Positions 50,759-62,350 of a stretch of 64,000 nucleotides of DNA are shown one piece after another; the first letter of the stretch is position 1, and each line of letters begins with the position of its first letter. The notes beneath the pieces are model-generated. The model was not told the DNA's origin, did not search any database, and saw nothing but the letters and a program-made list of their open reading frames with translations. The stretch spans positions 27,745,501 through 27,809,500 of the forward strand of contig NC_134122.1 in assembly GCF_040939455.1 (NCBI RefSeq), written 5' to 3'. The DNA comes from Microcebus murinus. Taxonomy: Eukaryota; Chordata; Mammalia; Primates; Cheirogaleidae. The translations under genes and the position numbers were made by a program.

Positions 50759-51009
50759 GTGGAGACGCCCATGACGGGATTATCGCGATGCCGTGTACCA
50801 GGTGCACACCCCGCCAGCTGTGAGGTAACTCCATGACGGGAATATTGTAGGTCCATGCCCGGGGGCACACTTCATAATTAGAAGTGCCGGAGCTGGATGC
50901 CACCTACATAGCCTAAGACAGAGGCCTCACCTTCACATTAATCGCCAGATCTTATATTTGGGGTGCTGGTCGCGGAAGCACATCGCGTAGCCTAAGACAG
51001 GCTCTCCAC
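50759..51009 (+). ncRNA. CTE-like RNA nuclear-export element
   Basis: Between env remnant and LTR lie two TGACGGGA motifs (50,772-50,779; 50,834-50,841) and two CCTAAGACAG motifs (50,912-50,921; 50,991-51,000). These are the hallmark loop sequences of the type-D retrovirus constitutive transport element, which binds NXF1/TAP. Pairing arms frame them: GTGGAGA 50,759-50,765 with TCTCCAC 51,003-51,009; CGCGATG 50,784-50,790 with CATCGCG 50,981-50,987; CACCCC 50,807-50,812 with GGGGTG 50,960-50,965; GTGAGG 50,820-50,825 with CCTCAC 50,925-50,930; TGTAGGT 50,846-50,852 with ACCTACA 50,902-50,908; and an apical stem near 50,864-50,888. This makes one long hairpin with two internal loops. Confidence 0.88.
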
Positions 51010-51040
51010 CCACTTATATAAACCTCCCTCATATTAATAA

Positions 51041-51053
51041 AGAGAGGGGGAGA
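51041..51053 (+). other. Polypurine tract
   Basis: Purine run agagagggggaga (with the final t-g starting the LTR) immediately before the 3' LTR; the plus-strand primer site. AATAAA at 51,036-51,041 overlaps its start. Confidence 0.85.
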
Positions 51054-51476
51054 TGTTAGAGGCAAGGACCCTCAAAGACCCTCAACTCCCCTATGACTCG
51101 TCCTACGCACGAACTTCGCCCTGGAAAATTCCAGCTATAGCTCCGAGAAGAACGCAGTCCATGACGTGCTGACCACGGAATGCTCCAGGATGTGTTGACT
51201 GCAAATGTTCCGGTTGGAGATGAGTAATCAGTCAAAAACAAGATACTGATAAGACACTGATTAGGGCTAATCAACCCAGACCCAAGCCTCATCGTCACCA
51301 CTCTATGTTTTGTTTTGACTTCCTTGTTTTTGTATGCTTATAAAACCCACTAAAAATCTAAGTAAAGCAGACCTTGACAACCATTTGCTTGGTCTCGTTT
51401 CTCTCTCTCGCTCATCTCTTTCAGGCACGGTCCCCCTCGCCCCCGCGAGTAACAGAAGGTCCCGCGGGCCAGGACA
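51054..51476 (+). repeat. 3' LTR
   Basis: 423 bases, TGTTAGAGG to AGGACA, identical to the 5' LTR by eye except a at 51,471 (g in the 5' copy). Confidence 0.96.
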
Positions 51477-51482
51477 TATGTT
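51477..51482. repeat. Provirus target-site duplication (right)
   Basis: TATGTT, exact copy of 44,350-44,355. The interrupted L1 ORF2 continues from here. Confidence 0.93.
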
Positions 51483-54400
51483 TTTGTCTGCTTTGTCAAA
51501 GATTAGATGGCTATATGAGGATGGTTTTATATCAGGATTCTCACACCTGTTCCACTGGTCAATATTCCTATTTTTGTGCCAATACCATATTGTTTTAATT
51601 ACTACAGCTTTGTAGTATAGTTTGATATCTGGCATATTAATGCCTCCCATTTTGTTTTTGTTGCCTAGAATTGCTCTTGATATTCGGGGTTCCAGACGAA
51701 GCGTAAAATTATTTTTTCTATATCTGTGAAGAATGCTGATGGGATTTTAATAGGTATTGCATTGAATCTGTAGATCAGTTTGGGTAGTATAGACATTTTG
51801 ATGATATTGAGTCTGCCGATCCATGAGCATGGTATGAATTTCCATCTGTTTACATCCTCTGCTATTTCCTTCCTCAGTGTTTCATAGTTCTCCCTGTAGA
51901 GGTCTTTTACATCCTTGGTTAAGTATATTCCTAGGTACTTTAATTTCTTTGTTGCTATTGTGAAGGGAATTGAATCTTTTATTTGGTTCTCAATTAGACT
52001 GTTGTTGGCATATATGAATGCCTCTGATTTCTGTGTATTGATTTTGTATCCTGAGACTTTACTAAATTCATTGATCAGTTCCAGGAGTTTCTTGGTTGAA
52101 TCCTTGGGGTTTTCTAGATACAATATCATATCATCAGCAAACAGTGAAAGTATGATCTCTTCTGCCCCTATTTGGATACCTTTGATTCCATTTTCCTGTC
52201 TGATTGCTGTAGCCAAGACTTCCAGCACAATGTTGAACAGAAGTGGAGATAGTGGGCAGCCTTGTCTGGTTCCAGTTCTAAGTGGGAATGATTTCAATTT
52301 TTCCCCACTCAGTATGATGTTGGCTATGGGTCTGTCATATATGGCTCGTATCATTTTTAGGTATGTCCCTTCTATGCCTATTTTCTTAAGTGTTCGTATC
52401 ATGAAAGGGTGTTGAATTTTGTCAAAAGCTTTTTCTGCATCTATTGAAAGAATCATGTGGTCTTTGTTTTTGCTTCTGTTTATGTGGTGAATTGCATTTA
52501 TAGATTTACGTATGTTGAACCATCCCTGCATCCCTGGGATGAAGCCCACTTGGTCGTGGTGGATTATTTTTTTGATAAGTGTCTGGATTCGGTTAGCTAA
52601 GATTTTGTTGAAAATTTTTGCATCTATATTCATTAGGGATATTGGTCTGTAATTTTCTTTTTTTTGTTGCATCCTTTCCTGGTTTTGGTATCAGAGTAAT
52701 ATTCGCTTCATAAAAGGTGTCAGGGAGGTTTCCATTCTTCTCGATGTTGTGGAATAGTTTCTGCAAGACAGGTACTACTTCTTCTTTGTAAGTGTGGTAA
52801 AGTTCAGGTGTGAAGCCATCTGGACCGGGACTTTTCTTTTTAGGGAGATTTTTAATTGCTGTTTCTATTTCAGCTGTAGAGATTGGTCTGTTCAGGGAAT
52901 CTATTTCTTCCTGGTTGAGCCTAGGGAGGCTGTGTGTTTCTAGAAATTTGTCCATTTCCTCCACATTTTCCAGTTTGTGTGCATAAAGATTTTTGTAGTA
53001 TTCATAAATTGTATCTTGTATCTCTTTGGGATCAGTTGTGATATCTCCTTTTTTGTTCCTGATGGAGCTTATTAGAGATTTCTCTTTTCTGCTTTTCGTT
53101 AGCTTAGCCAATGGTGTGTCAATTTTGTTTATTTTTTCAAAGAACCAACTTTTTGTTTTATTAATCTCCTGAATAGCTTCCCTGTTTTCAATTTCGTTTA
53201 GTTCTGATTTGATCTTGTTGATTTCACTTTTTCTGCTGGGTTTGGGGTTGGTCTGTTCTTCTTTTTCCAGCTCTTTGAGTCATTTCATTAGATTGTCTAT
53301 TTGTGATCTTCTTGTCTTTTGGTTATAGGCATTTATGGAGATAAACTTTCCTCTCAGAACTGCTTTAGCTGTGTCTCAGAGGACTTGATAACTTGTCTCT
53401 CCATTGTCGTTTTCTTCATAGAACTTTTTTATTTCCATCTTGATTTCTTCATTTACGAAGTAATCATTTAGCAGGAGGTTGTTTAATTTCCATGTTTTTG
53501 TGTAGAAATGTGAGTTTCTGTTAGGGTTGATCTCTAGTTTTATTCCACTGTGATCTGAGAAGGTACATGGTATGATTTCTATTTTTTTTAATTTCTTGAG
53601 ATTTTCTTTGTGTCCTAGGATATGGTCAATCTTAGAGAATGTCCCGTGAGCTGATGAGAAGAACGTATATTCAGTGGATTTTGGGTAGAATGTTCTGTAG
53701 ATGTCTGTCAGACCCAATTGTTCTAGAGTTTTGTCTAAGTCCATTATTTCTTTATTAATTTTCTGTTTGGAGGATATGTCTCATTCCATCAGTGGGGTGT
53801 TGAAATCTCTGGCGATTATGGAGTTGCTATTAATCCATTTGCTTAGCTCCAGTAAGGTTTGCTTTATGAATCTGGGTGCACCTAAGTTGGGTGCATATAT
53901 ATTTAAAATTGTTATCTCTTCTTGTTGGACTGTGCCCTTCACCATTATATAATGACCCTCTTTGTCTTTTACTACTTTTGTTGGTTTAAAAACTAAATCG
54001 TCTGAAATTAGAACTGCCATACCAGCCTTCTTTTGGCTTCTATTTACTTGGAATATTGATCTCCACCCTTTTATTTTTAGTCTATATGGATCCTTGCAGG
54101 TTAGATGTGTTTCCTGAAGACAGCATATACTTGGCCTGTATTTTCTTATTCATTCAGCCAGCCTATGTCTCTTGAGTGGAGAGTTTAAGCCATTCACATT
54201 TATTGAGAGAACTGATAGGCAAGGTAGATTACTGATCATTCTGTTGGGTTGGATGTTGTTGCTATGATTTCTGTCTTGAGCCATTGTAATTTCTGGCCTT
54301 TAATATCTTTGGGTTTTGGTTGTTTTTATATTCGTGGGTTATTATTATGATGTTCCGTGCGTAACGCTGTTTTAAGTACTTCTTGTAGGGCTGGTCTTGT

Positions 54401-56741
54401 CTTGGTGAATTCTCTGAGCCTTTGCTTGTCTGAGAATGTTTTTATTTCTCCTTTATATATGAAGCTTAGTTTTGCAGGGAATAATATTGTAGGCTGGGCA
54501 TTGTTTTGTTTCAAAAGAGTGAGAATGGGGCCCCAGTCTCTCCCTCCTTGTAAAGTCTCATTAGAGAAGTCTGATGTTATTCGAATTGGCTTTCCCTTGT
54601 ATGTCACTTGCTTCTTTTGTCTTACAGCTCTTAGAAGGGCCCCTTTAGTTGATACTTTGGTCAGTTGATGACTGCATGTCGTGACGTCTTCCTGTTTGCG
54701 TTGAATCTCCCAGGGGTCCTCTGAGCTTCTTGAACTTGTATATCAAGATTTTGAGCAAGGCCTGGGAAATTTTCTTCTATTATATCTTCAAACAGCTTGT
54801 CCAACCCTTGAGTGTTGTCTTCTTCCCCTTCTTGTAACCCTATGACCCTCACATTAGGTTTCTTCACATAATCGCACAGCTCTTGTAGGCTTTGCTCTTT
54901 TCTCTTGTTTCTCTGCTCTATTTCTGTGACTGATTTATTTAACTGGAGGGTGTTATTTTCAAGCTCTGAGATTCTTTCTTCTGTTTGATCTACCCTGTTC
55001 TTGAGACTTTCCACTGTATTTTGTAGTTCCTTGAATTAATTCTTCATTTCCAGGAGTTTGGTTACACTTTTCTTCATTGTGTCTATTTCTTTTCCCATAT
55101 CCTGGAGACTTTTTGTGGTTTCTTTGTGTTAGTTATTGAGTTGTTGTTGCAGCTGGGTGAGTGTTCTTATGATCCACATATGAAATTCTTCTTCTGTCAT
55201 ATTGGTTGCCTGATTTTGGTCGGTGTCCGTTTCTAGGGGGCTGGTGCTCCTCTTTGGGGGTGTGTTTTCCGTTTGGTTCTTCATATTTCCTGAGTTCTTT
55301 CGCTGATTTCTTCCCATGTCGATCAGTTGTTGTTTCTTTCCTTAGGTTATTTTTTGGGTATTCACACACCTTGTTTAGTTTCTGAGGCGTTAGGTGGTGT
55401 CTGTGGGTGAAATTGGACCACTCCCTGTGTATTGAGTCAGTGGGTGCCGTGGAAAGGCTGTGCAAGATGCCGTCCCTGTCAGCAGGTGGCGTTTGCTTGG
55501 AGGAACAGGCTATACTGTTGATTTTGTGTCCTGTTAACAGCTCTTGTTCTGGGCGGAGTTGGGTTGGGTAAGCCTGCCCTCAGGCTGTTAGCAGGGGTCA
55601 AAGTTCTGTACTCTGCTTCCAGGGAAAGCTGTCAGGGCGGGGCTGGAATGGTCCCGCTCAGCCAGAAAGTCTGTGTGTGGGGGTGGGGCTGTCTGAGACC
55701 CGCAGTCTGGAGCGGGCCTCGCTTCTTTCCACCCTCCCCAACTCCGCAGCTACTCCTGGGCCTCTGCCAGCAGGCCAGACCACAAGCCACCAGGCCTCCC
55801 CGGACTGTGATGCCGGCGGGGAGGTTCCCTGCACAGGAACGCCACCTGGGTTGGGCGCACGGCCTCCTACTGGGAGAAGGGTTGTCCTCTACGACGCCGA
55901 TCTGCCCCTGGAGGCACACACACCTCAGTAGGCTGTTCACGTATAACCCTTCTGTGCCCCGGGCAATGCTAGCCCTCGGTGCAGGGGATCTGGTCTGCAG
56001 GTCTGACCTTGGGTCCCAGAGTTCAAACTGTAGCCCCACCAGGGGAGGATTTCCGGTCCCAATTCACCCACAGGGAGCCCAAGCTGGGTCTATGTCTCTC
56101 AGTGTCTGAGTCGGCACCGTTCTCCTGGGAACACGGTGCCAGCAGCACCTGGGAGTGCGGGTGGTTAGGGAGCTCACAGTCTGAGTTCCCCTGAGTCAGG
56201 TGTAGGGTCCCAAACAGGAAGGTCCCGTTCCCTGGAGATGCCTCTGGCTGGTGGCTGTATTGTCTCTCTGGGCAGCCGCGGGTAGGGTCGGCAGAGGGGA
56301 GGAGGAGGCAATATGGCGCCTGCCGCGTGGCTCGGGTCTGTGCACACGGAGGTGCCTGGAGGAAGTTGGGAACCTGGTGCCACGTCTGCTACAGGCTCAC
56401 CGTTGGCAGGTGGCGGCGGTCTCTGGGCTGGTGTCCGCAGGTCTCTCCACCTGCTGGGGAGCCCACTAGCAGTCCCCAATGCAGGGGAGGGGAAACAGCA
56501 AATCCACCTACCCTTGCCGCTGGTCTCCGGGCTGCTCCGGTGGTCTCATCCTCCAGTTCTCCTCCGCAGCCTCCTCCCGTGGAATCTCCCGGGGTCTCAG
56601 GTACCCCTCCTTCTGGCCCTTGTCCGCTGTATGCTCGTCTTCTTGCTTCCTTCCTCTAATTTCTGCTAGAATCTGTCTTTTCTGCAGAGACAATCTGTCT
56701 GGCGGTGTTATTCGTCCGCCATCTTGATCCGGCCTCTCCCC
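51483..56741 (-). mobile_element. Near-full-length L1, 5' part (right of provirus)
   Basis: Continuation of the minus-strand L1. ORF2: [20 protein letters not shown] near 52,115, [20 protein letters not shown] near 52,440, endonuclease near 53,800-54,160. ORF1 relics: 54,326-54,607 and 54,661-55,317, with QGLDKLFEDIIEENFPGLAQ. A GC- and CpG-rich 5'UTR at 55,450-56,741 starts ggggagaggccggatcaaga on the minus strand. Frame breaks occur near 52,630 (T run), 53,111-53,376 and 53,750, so it is inactive. With 43,036-44,355 it is about 6.6 kb. No matching target duplication was found at its two outer ends. Confidence 0.93.
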
Positions 56742-56756
56742 ATCAGTTTTTAAATC

Positions 56757-58430
56757 TATTTACAAAGTGTTATTTTACTACTTCTACTTTTAAATACATC
56801 GAGCACTTCTAAATATCTAGAAAGACTAGATATTTCATATAAGAACTTGTCCACTATGTACACAGCACTGTTAAATAAAACTGCACGCACATAGCAATGG
56901 TTATAATCTGAAGTATCGTCTAAATATGACCATTTTGGCCTTGAACCATTCCATTTCCTTCTCTCTGCCTTATATCCAGTGGACAAGTACAGGCATATGT
57001 AATGCTTAGAAATGGTCGAACAAATTCATATCCAAAAGTAATTTACAGAGGATGAGCTTTCCTATGAATTTCAACACAAAGTGTACAAAATGTGCTAATT
57101 TTACTAACTACTTTATCATACACTGGCAACCTCTTTAACATCTAGAGACTAGATATTGCAAAATTAGGACTCACTTATCCATTATATCCATTATGTATAT
57201 TCATATATACACACAGCAAAACAAAATGCACAAAACATAAGAAAACTGATATCTGATAATGTCCTTTTGCCAATTCCTTGTCTCCCACCTCCTCCAAACT
57301 ATTGAACGAGTATAGATGGTACTATACTGCTCACAGACATGGTTTAACAATTCTATTTCCAAATGACAGTATTTCCTGTGAACTTTAGCAAAAAGATATT
57401 TACAAAGTGATATTTTACTACCTCTACATTTAACATACTTTGGGAACTTCTAAACATCTAGATAGACTAGATGTTTCGGGTAAGGATTTTATTTGTCCAC
57501 TATATACACAGAAGTTGTGAATAAACTGCACACATGTAACAGTTATAATTTGAAAGTGTCTTCAAAATATGAACATTCTCGCCTAGAACCCTTCCCTCCT
57601 CCACCAACCCAGTGGGCTATTAATGCTCAGATTTTTCAGAAGACAATCTTTCCTAAGAATTTAAAAACAAAAATGTACAAACTATATTAGTTTACTAATT
57701 CTACTTTTGTCATACACTGGCAACCTCTTTTAACATCTAGAAAGACTAGATGTAAATTAGGACTTGTTTGTCCTTTATATACACTATATACACAGGTAAG
57801 ACAAAATGCACAACATAGGAACTATGGTTAATCTTGCCTCACTATAAGCGCACTGGTATAGAGCTCTTCCTTGTCCTCCCTCCTCCCCTGAACCCCTGCA
57901 CAAACACAATGTGTACTACTCAAGAGGTGGTTTAGCCATTCCCCCCTAAAATTTCATATGAATTTTAACAAAAAGGTATTCACAAAGGGTATTACTACTT
58001 CTATTTTAACACATATCAGGCACTTCAGAACATCTAGAAAGACTAGATATTTTTAAAAAGTACTTAGTTTTGTGAACTATGTATACAGTAATGAGGAATA
58101 AAATGCAAACACAAAACAATGCTTATGATATGAAAATGTCTTCTAAACATGACCAGTCTGGCACAGAATCTTCTCTTCCTTCTCAAGGTTTTCCACTCCA
58201 TGTCCTTTAACCCACTGAACAAACGTGAACAAGTGCCACTTCCAGAGGTGGTCTAACAATTCCATTTCAAAAAGTCATTTCCAGAAGACATTTTTTTCCT
58301 ATGATTTTTTTTTTTTTTTAACAAATGGGCATTTACAAGATGTGTTATTTTCTAACTCTACTTTATCATACGTCGGCAACTTCTTTACATCTAGAAGGAT
58401 TAGATGTAGTAAACGTTTTCTTTTAAAAGG
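56757..58430. repeat. AT-rich tandem array of six ~300-bp units with palindromes
   Basis: Six diverged units alternate between two types, giving an approximately 600-bp higher-order period. Type A starts tttacaaagtg..tattttactac (56,758; 57,398; 57,967) and type B carries tcatacactggcaacctctt (about 57,116; 57,709; 58,368). Each unit has one palindrome: 56,811-56,835, 57,138-57,156, 57,452-57,476, 57,733-57,753, 58,030-58,050, 58,387-58,407. Stems are 6-10 bp around a 3-7-base loop. No protein frame persists. I do not recognise the family. Confidence 0.85.
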
Positions 58431-58544
58431 TTGGGGGGAAAGTTGAGAGCAGCTTTTTCATATTATATACACAGGCCTTCTTCTATAATCGGCCAGTAAA
58501 TCTTCCAAAGGGTGGTGGGCATTTCCAAATGTGGTTATGTTTTT

Positions 58545-59148
58545 TTTCCTCTGTCTGGTGGCAGAACGAAGACCGCCCGCCCGAGGGCCCGCTAACCGCT
58601 CCCCGCGTCGTGGTCCCGGGCTCCGCTCACCTTGCAGGCCCGTTAAGGCCTTTGTCCGTCCTTGTCAGGACTAAGCAGGGCGCGCCCTTTTGGCACCCAG
58701 CTCCACGGCCCAAGAAGGTGAGCGAGCTTGCGCCCACAGACCGGCCTTCTCGGGCTCTCCAAGCCCTAACGGCCCTCCGCAGCGTTTGGCGGTCGCCATT
58801 CTTCTCGCCCGCCACACCCGCCGCCTCCCGAAGGCGCCGCGTTCTGGAAGCTCGGAAGGGGCTGAGCCTCGGCCGGGCAGGGCTGGGCCAAAAGACCAGG
58901 CGGCCGGCGGAGTCCGGCCTCAGAGAGGCCGCCGCCGTCACCAGGTCACCGAGGTGGGGCTGCCAGAGACGCTCGCCGCTGCTTCTAGGCCGGAGGGCAG
59001 CCACAGCGAGGGCTCCGGATACCTGCAGGGCAGAGGCCGCGGCCCCTCCCGGGGTCCCCCAGTCACCCGGAGCCGGAGGGCCTGGAAGGCCCAGGGCGCC
59101 CAACGGGCCCCGCGGGAACTGGCCTCTGCGTGTCTCACCGTGCTCTCT
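58545..59148. other. GC- and CpG-rich block of unknown nature
   Basis: About 600 bases of strongly GC-rich, CpG-dense sequence between the AT-rich array and duplicon copy 2. It resembles a CpG-island promoter. Splice-like signals occur: tttttttcctctgtctggtggcag before it on the plus strand, AAGGTGAGC at 58,715-58,723 (plus), and CAAGGTGAGC on the minus strand near 58,630. Both strands have long open frames, as expected from base composition alone, so I do not call a protein. The right edge is abrupt at about 59,148. Confidence 0.6.
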
Positions 59149-59397
59149 CAGAAGTGTGGATTCTTCTCTTATGTTTCTTGCTTGACACTGACTGGAAATA
59201 ATAGGAAAATATAGAGGTCCTAGGTAAAAAATATACATGTGGAAACCCAAATAACCTGTATTATTGCAATTTTGGTTTTTAGCACTAGTTTTATTCTGTC
59301 ATAGCATGTAAAAGACAAGCCACAAAAATAATGATAAGTCTATATTAATGGGTACAGAATATATAAAGATGTAATTTGTGACATCAATAATATAAAC

Positions 59398-61076
59398 AGT
59401 GGACTTCTGGTAAGATGGCCGACCAGAGATACCAGCTGCCAGAGCATCTCAGTAGGAAGAAGTTTTAGATGAAGGAGCAAAAACGAGTACACAGGGCGCA
59501 TAGATCAAATGTGGGTCTGAAGGGTGGGTGCCATAAACTTCAGGAGATTCCACGGGACATAGTTTCAGTGCAGAACAAGAAGGAGCAAGATATCAGCAAA
59601 GACAAACCCATGAGAGGCTTGGAGTCCTGTGAGAAGGGTGGGCAGAGTGATTTCTTTCTCTCTCCTTTGCACCTCTGGAAGTTTATGGGCTCTGCAGCTG
59701 CTGGAGAGACTTTCTCAACACACAAACACAGAGGCTTCTGCCGCCAGAGAGCTGGGCACTGCTTGTGGACATGGCACCAGGCTCTAAGCTTCACTGGGGC
59801 CCTTCCCACCTCCATAGATCCATGCAGGGACAGCAGGTGCCATACTGCTTCTCCATCCACCATGCACCTTTGTCCTCCCCAGGAGTCTTCAAACCTCAGG
59901 TCTCATCCTGCTTGTTCCCACACAGACATTTCCCAACTCCAGCCCAGACTGCAGGAGCTGCAGGTGTTCAGTGAGTTCTGGGTGGTCTGTGTGACCCCAA
60001 AGCCTGGATATTCTGGGCAGCATGCCTTCCGGGAAGTAGGTTAGAGATGACCAGAGTGCCTGTGCACATTCATTCAGACTCTCTTTCTCCTCTTCCCCTT
60101 CCCCACCAACTGTGGCTGAGAGAGATATTTGAGCCACCACACCAAGGCTTCCACAGAGAGTGGGGCCCAGGCCTTTCCTGGTGCAGCACATCAAGAGGTG
60201 CTCAGACTGTGATCTTGCTGCTTTCCAACCCTCCCTCATGCTACTTGGCTGGAAGCTCCATCAAGCAGGGCATGCCCAACAGTGAAGGGACATTGATCCT
60301 GCTCAGGTATCCTGTGGGTGACTTGGGTTCATAGCACTTCTCCCTGGTATGGTCAGGGATTGACCTTCTTGATCCCAGGAGGTAAGGAAGTCCACATGAG
60401 CAGATCAAGGGGACAGTGTAGTGTGTGTTCTAGGCGTGGCGTGCTCTCTGGGTACCCCCTTCTCCCATGGGAGGACCGTACTCTCAGCTCAGGCTGGGAT
60501 CCTGGGTGGGGAACCTCCTAGACTACCTCACAGTTGGCGGGGAGCTCAGCCGGCTTGGCCCCTGCCTGCCAGCAGATTGCAGAGACAGACTGTGGAGCAG
60601 AGGAGGAGGGAGAGGAGGGAGACCCACTGCAGAGTATCAGCATGTGAATCTTAGATAGATCTCCCTCCACAAGCAGTCTTTCTGGTTGGGTGGGGCCCCT
60701 TCAGCTACTCCCTCGCAGCTCTGTCCAGAAGCTGGGAGCAGACCTTTGAACACTGCCAAAACAGCTACGTTGGCAGCTTTTGTGGAGCCTTAGGGCAGGC
60801 TCACGCAAGCTAACCCCATCCATTGACACTCCGCAACCTGCTCCTACTGTGACAGAGAATAAGGACTCATGCGGAAGATCCAGGGCCCCAAGCAACACCT
60901 AAAGATTTCAAGTGCTTCTCCTGAGGGACTAGAGCCAGTCACAGGACCCAAAAATATCATTGAAGCTTGTTCCTTCCAGCAAGCTCCACCTACTGACAAG
61001 GAGGTCAATTTGCACGCCCCTCTATAGCATTTACTGACTCAATAGTACAGGGTGTGTTTAGGGGGTCCATGCAGTG
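59398..61076 (+). mobile_element. L1 5'UTR remnant (copy 2)
   Basis: Same L1 5' end as at 298 (gacttctggtaagatggccg), 5'UTR only. It is joined at 61,074-61,076 directly to the opposite-strand L1 5' region. Confidence 0.75.
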
Positions 61077-62350
61077 TGTGAGCTTCTATGCTTGCTTATG
61101 CGGCCACTAGGAGGAGCTGTTAATATGGATTTCAGGGCTCTTTCTCCATGCTTGGAGGGATGGTCCTGAATGGAGAGATCAAGTGGTGTAATTGCTGAGG
61201 TCTCTAGCCAGGTTTTTCCTTCCCTGTCCACAATCCTGGGCACTTTCCCCTCTGATAGGTCCACTTGTGTTTCCTCTGCACCCACAGTTCGTGTGTCGGG
61301 CCTCCTGACATGATTTCCACATGCCAGTGGTGGATAGGGGGATCTCCAATTCTGCACCCCCTTTCAACCACTAGACCCCAAGAGAAGGAGGGCGGGCCTC
61401 TCTATCCCCAGTAGTCTCTGCAAGTTAGATGCTCCCACCAGGGGAAGGGGAATGGAGCTCACCTACAGAGCCCTGCTCTCTTGAGGTCCTCCACACCCTC
61501 CAGGCGGGCACAGGCTTTCACTTGCCACCCGAACCTGGAACTGGGGTCTCACTCCCACACTGCACCATCTGCCATCTGTGCTGTCAGAAATGAATGTGCC
61601 ACATGCCTGTGCCAGGAGGGTAAGAGACAGAGGTTGCCCTGCCAGCTGGAGATGGAGACACATCCTCAGCAGCGAAAGTAGGTCATGTGGCAGAGAGAAC
61701 TCTACCGGTTGCTTTGGATGGGGGCTGCCAACTTTCTGCAATGTTGAGTTGGGGGCACCTATCTGCCCTCCTCTCCAAACCCCAATCATGGTAGCGTGGC
61801 CACCCTCCTCTCCATGCTTCTGTGGTGACCATGCGACTGAGGCAGGCTCAGATGGAGGTCCTTGTGGGGAGCCCAGGCCCTCAGCATAAGGCACTTTGGT
61901 GGTTGCTGTGGGGTTGTGTGGCCCTGCACACACGAGTGCCTTAAGCCATAATTACATCCTGGGATGCCAGGAGTGGAAGAGTTGCAGAGGAGGGGGTGTC
62001 CAGATGAGGGACTCCAATTCTTTGGTCACTCGTGGCAATCCCCCATGAGAAGAGTGCCCTGTGTCCCATTGCTGGTATGAGGCATCTGGGTGAGAAGAAG
62101 AAGAAAAACCCCTTAGACTTTCATGGGCTCCAAAGGCCCTGGAGTTATTTCATGCCAGTTACTCCCTTCTATCCTCCTCTCTCTCCATTGCTTAATTCCT
62201 CCTGGTGGTGATCGCAGACTCCACTGCTGTCTGTCCTGGTGGTCCACTTCTGAGCAGTAATCACTCTCTGCTCTACTCAGTTCAATCCTTAACTATTCTG
62301 CCAGGACAGTCCAACAAGCTTTGTCTCTAGTTGGCATTCTTGGCTCTGAT
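61077..62350 (-). mobile_element. L1 5'UTR-like remnant, minus (copy 2)
   Basis: Counterpart of 7,289-8,590 in copy 1. Only the outer part of the minus-strand L1 half is kept. Confidence 0.65.

Larger units (their letters stand above)
44356..51476 (+). mobile_element. Young betaretrovirus-like endogenous provirus, env-deleted
   Basis: 7,121-bp provirus: LTR, Lys-type PBS, gag, dUTPase-protease, pol, env remnant, CTE-like element, polypurine tract, LTR. Class II (betaretroviral) by four features: 6-bp target duplication, tRNA-Lys PBS, dUTPase fused ahead of the protease, and gag/pro/pol in three frames each -1 to the last. The two 423-bp LTRs differ at only one position by eye (g 44,773, a 51,471), so it is recent. 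Breaks: pol frame break near 48,150 and loss of nearly all env. It sits sense to the plus strand inside a minus-strand L1, itself outside the last surviving exon of the CYP3A pseudogene. Confidence 0.96.

Noticed and set aside
51303..51650. Minus-strand frame joining L1 ORF2 text to LTR sequence
   Set aside because: A chance fusion across the 3' LTR/L1 junction, not a gene.
58529..59250. Long open frames on both strands across the GC-rich block (about 207-218 codons)
   Set aside because: Stop codons are rare in GC-rich DNA. The frames overlap on both strands, have biased low-complexity composition and no recognisable domain.
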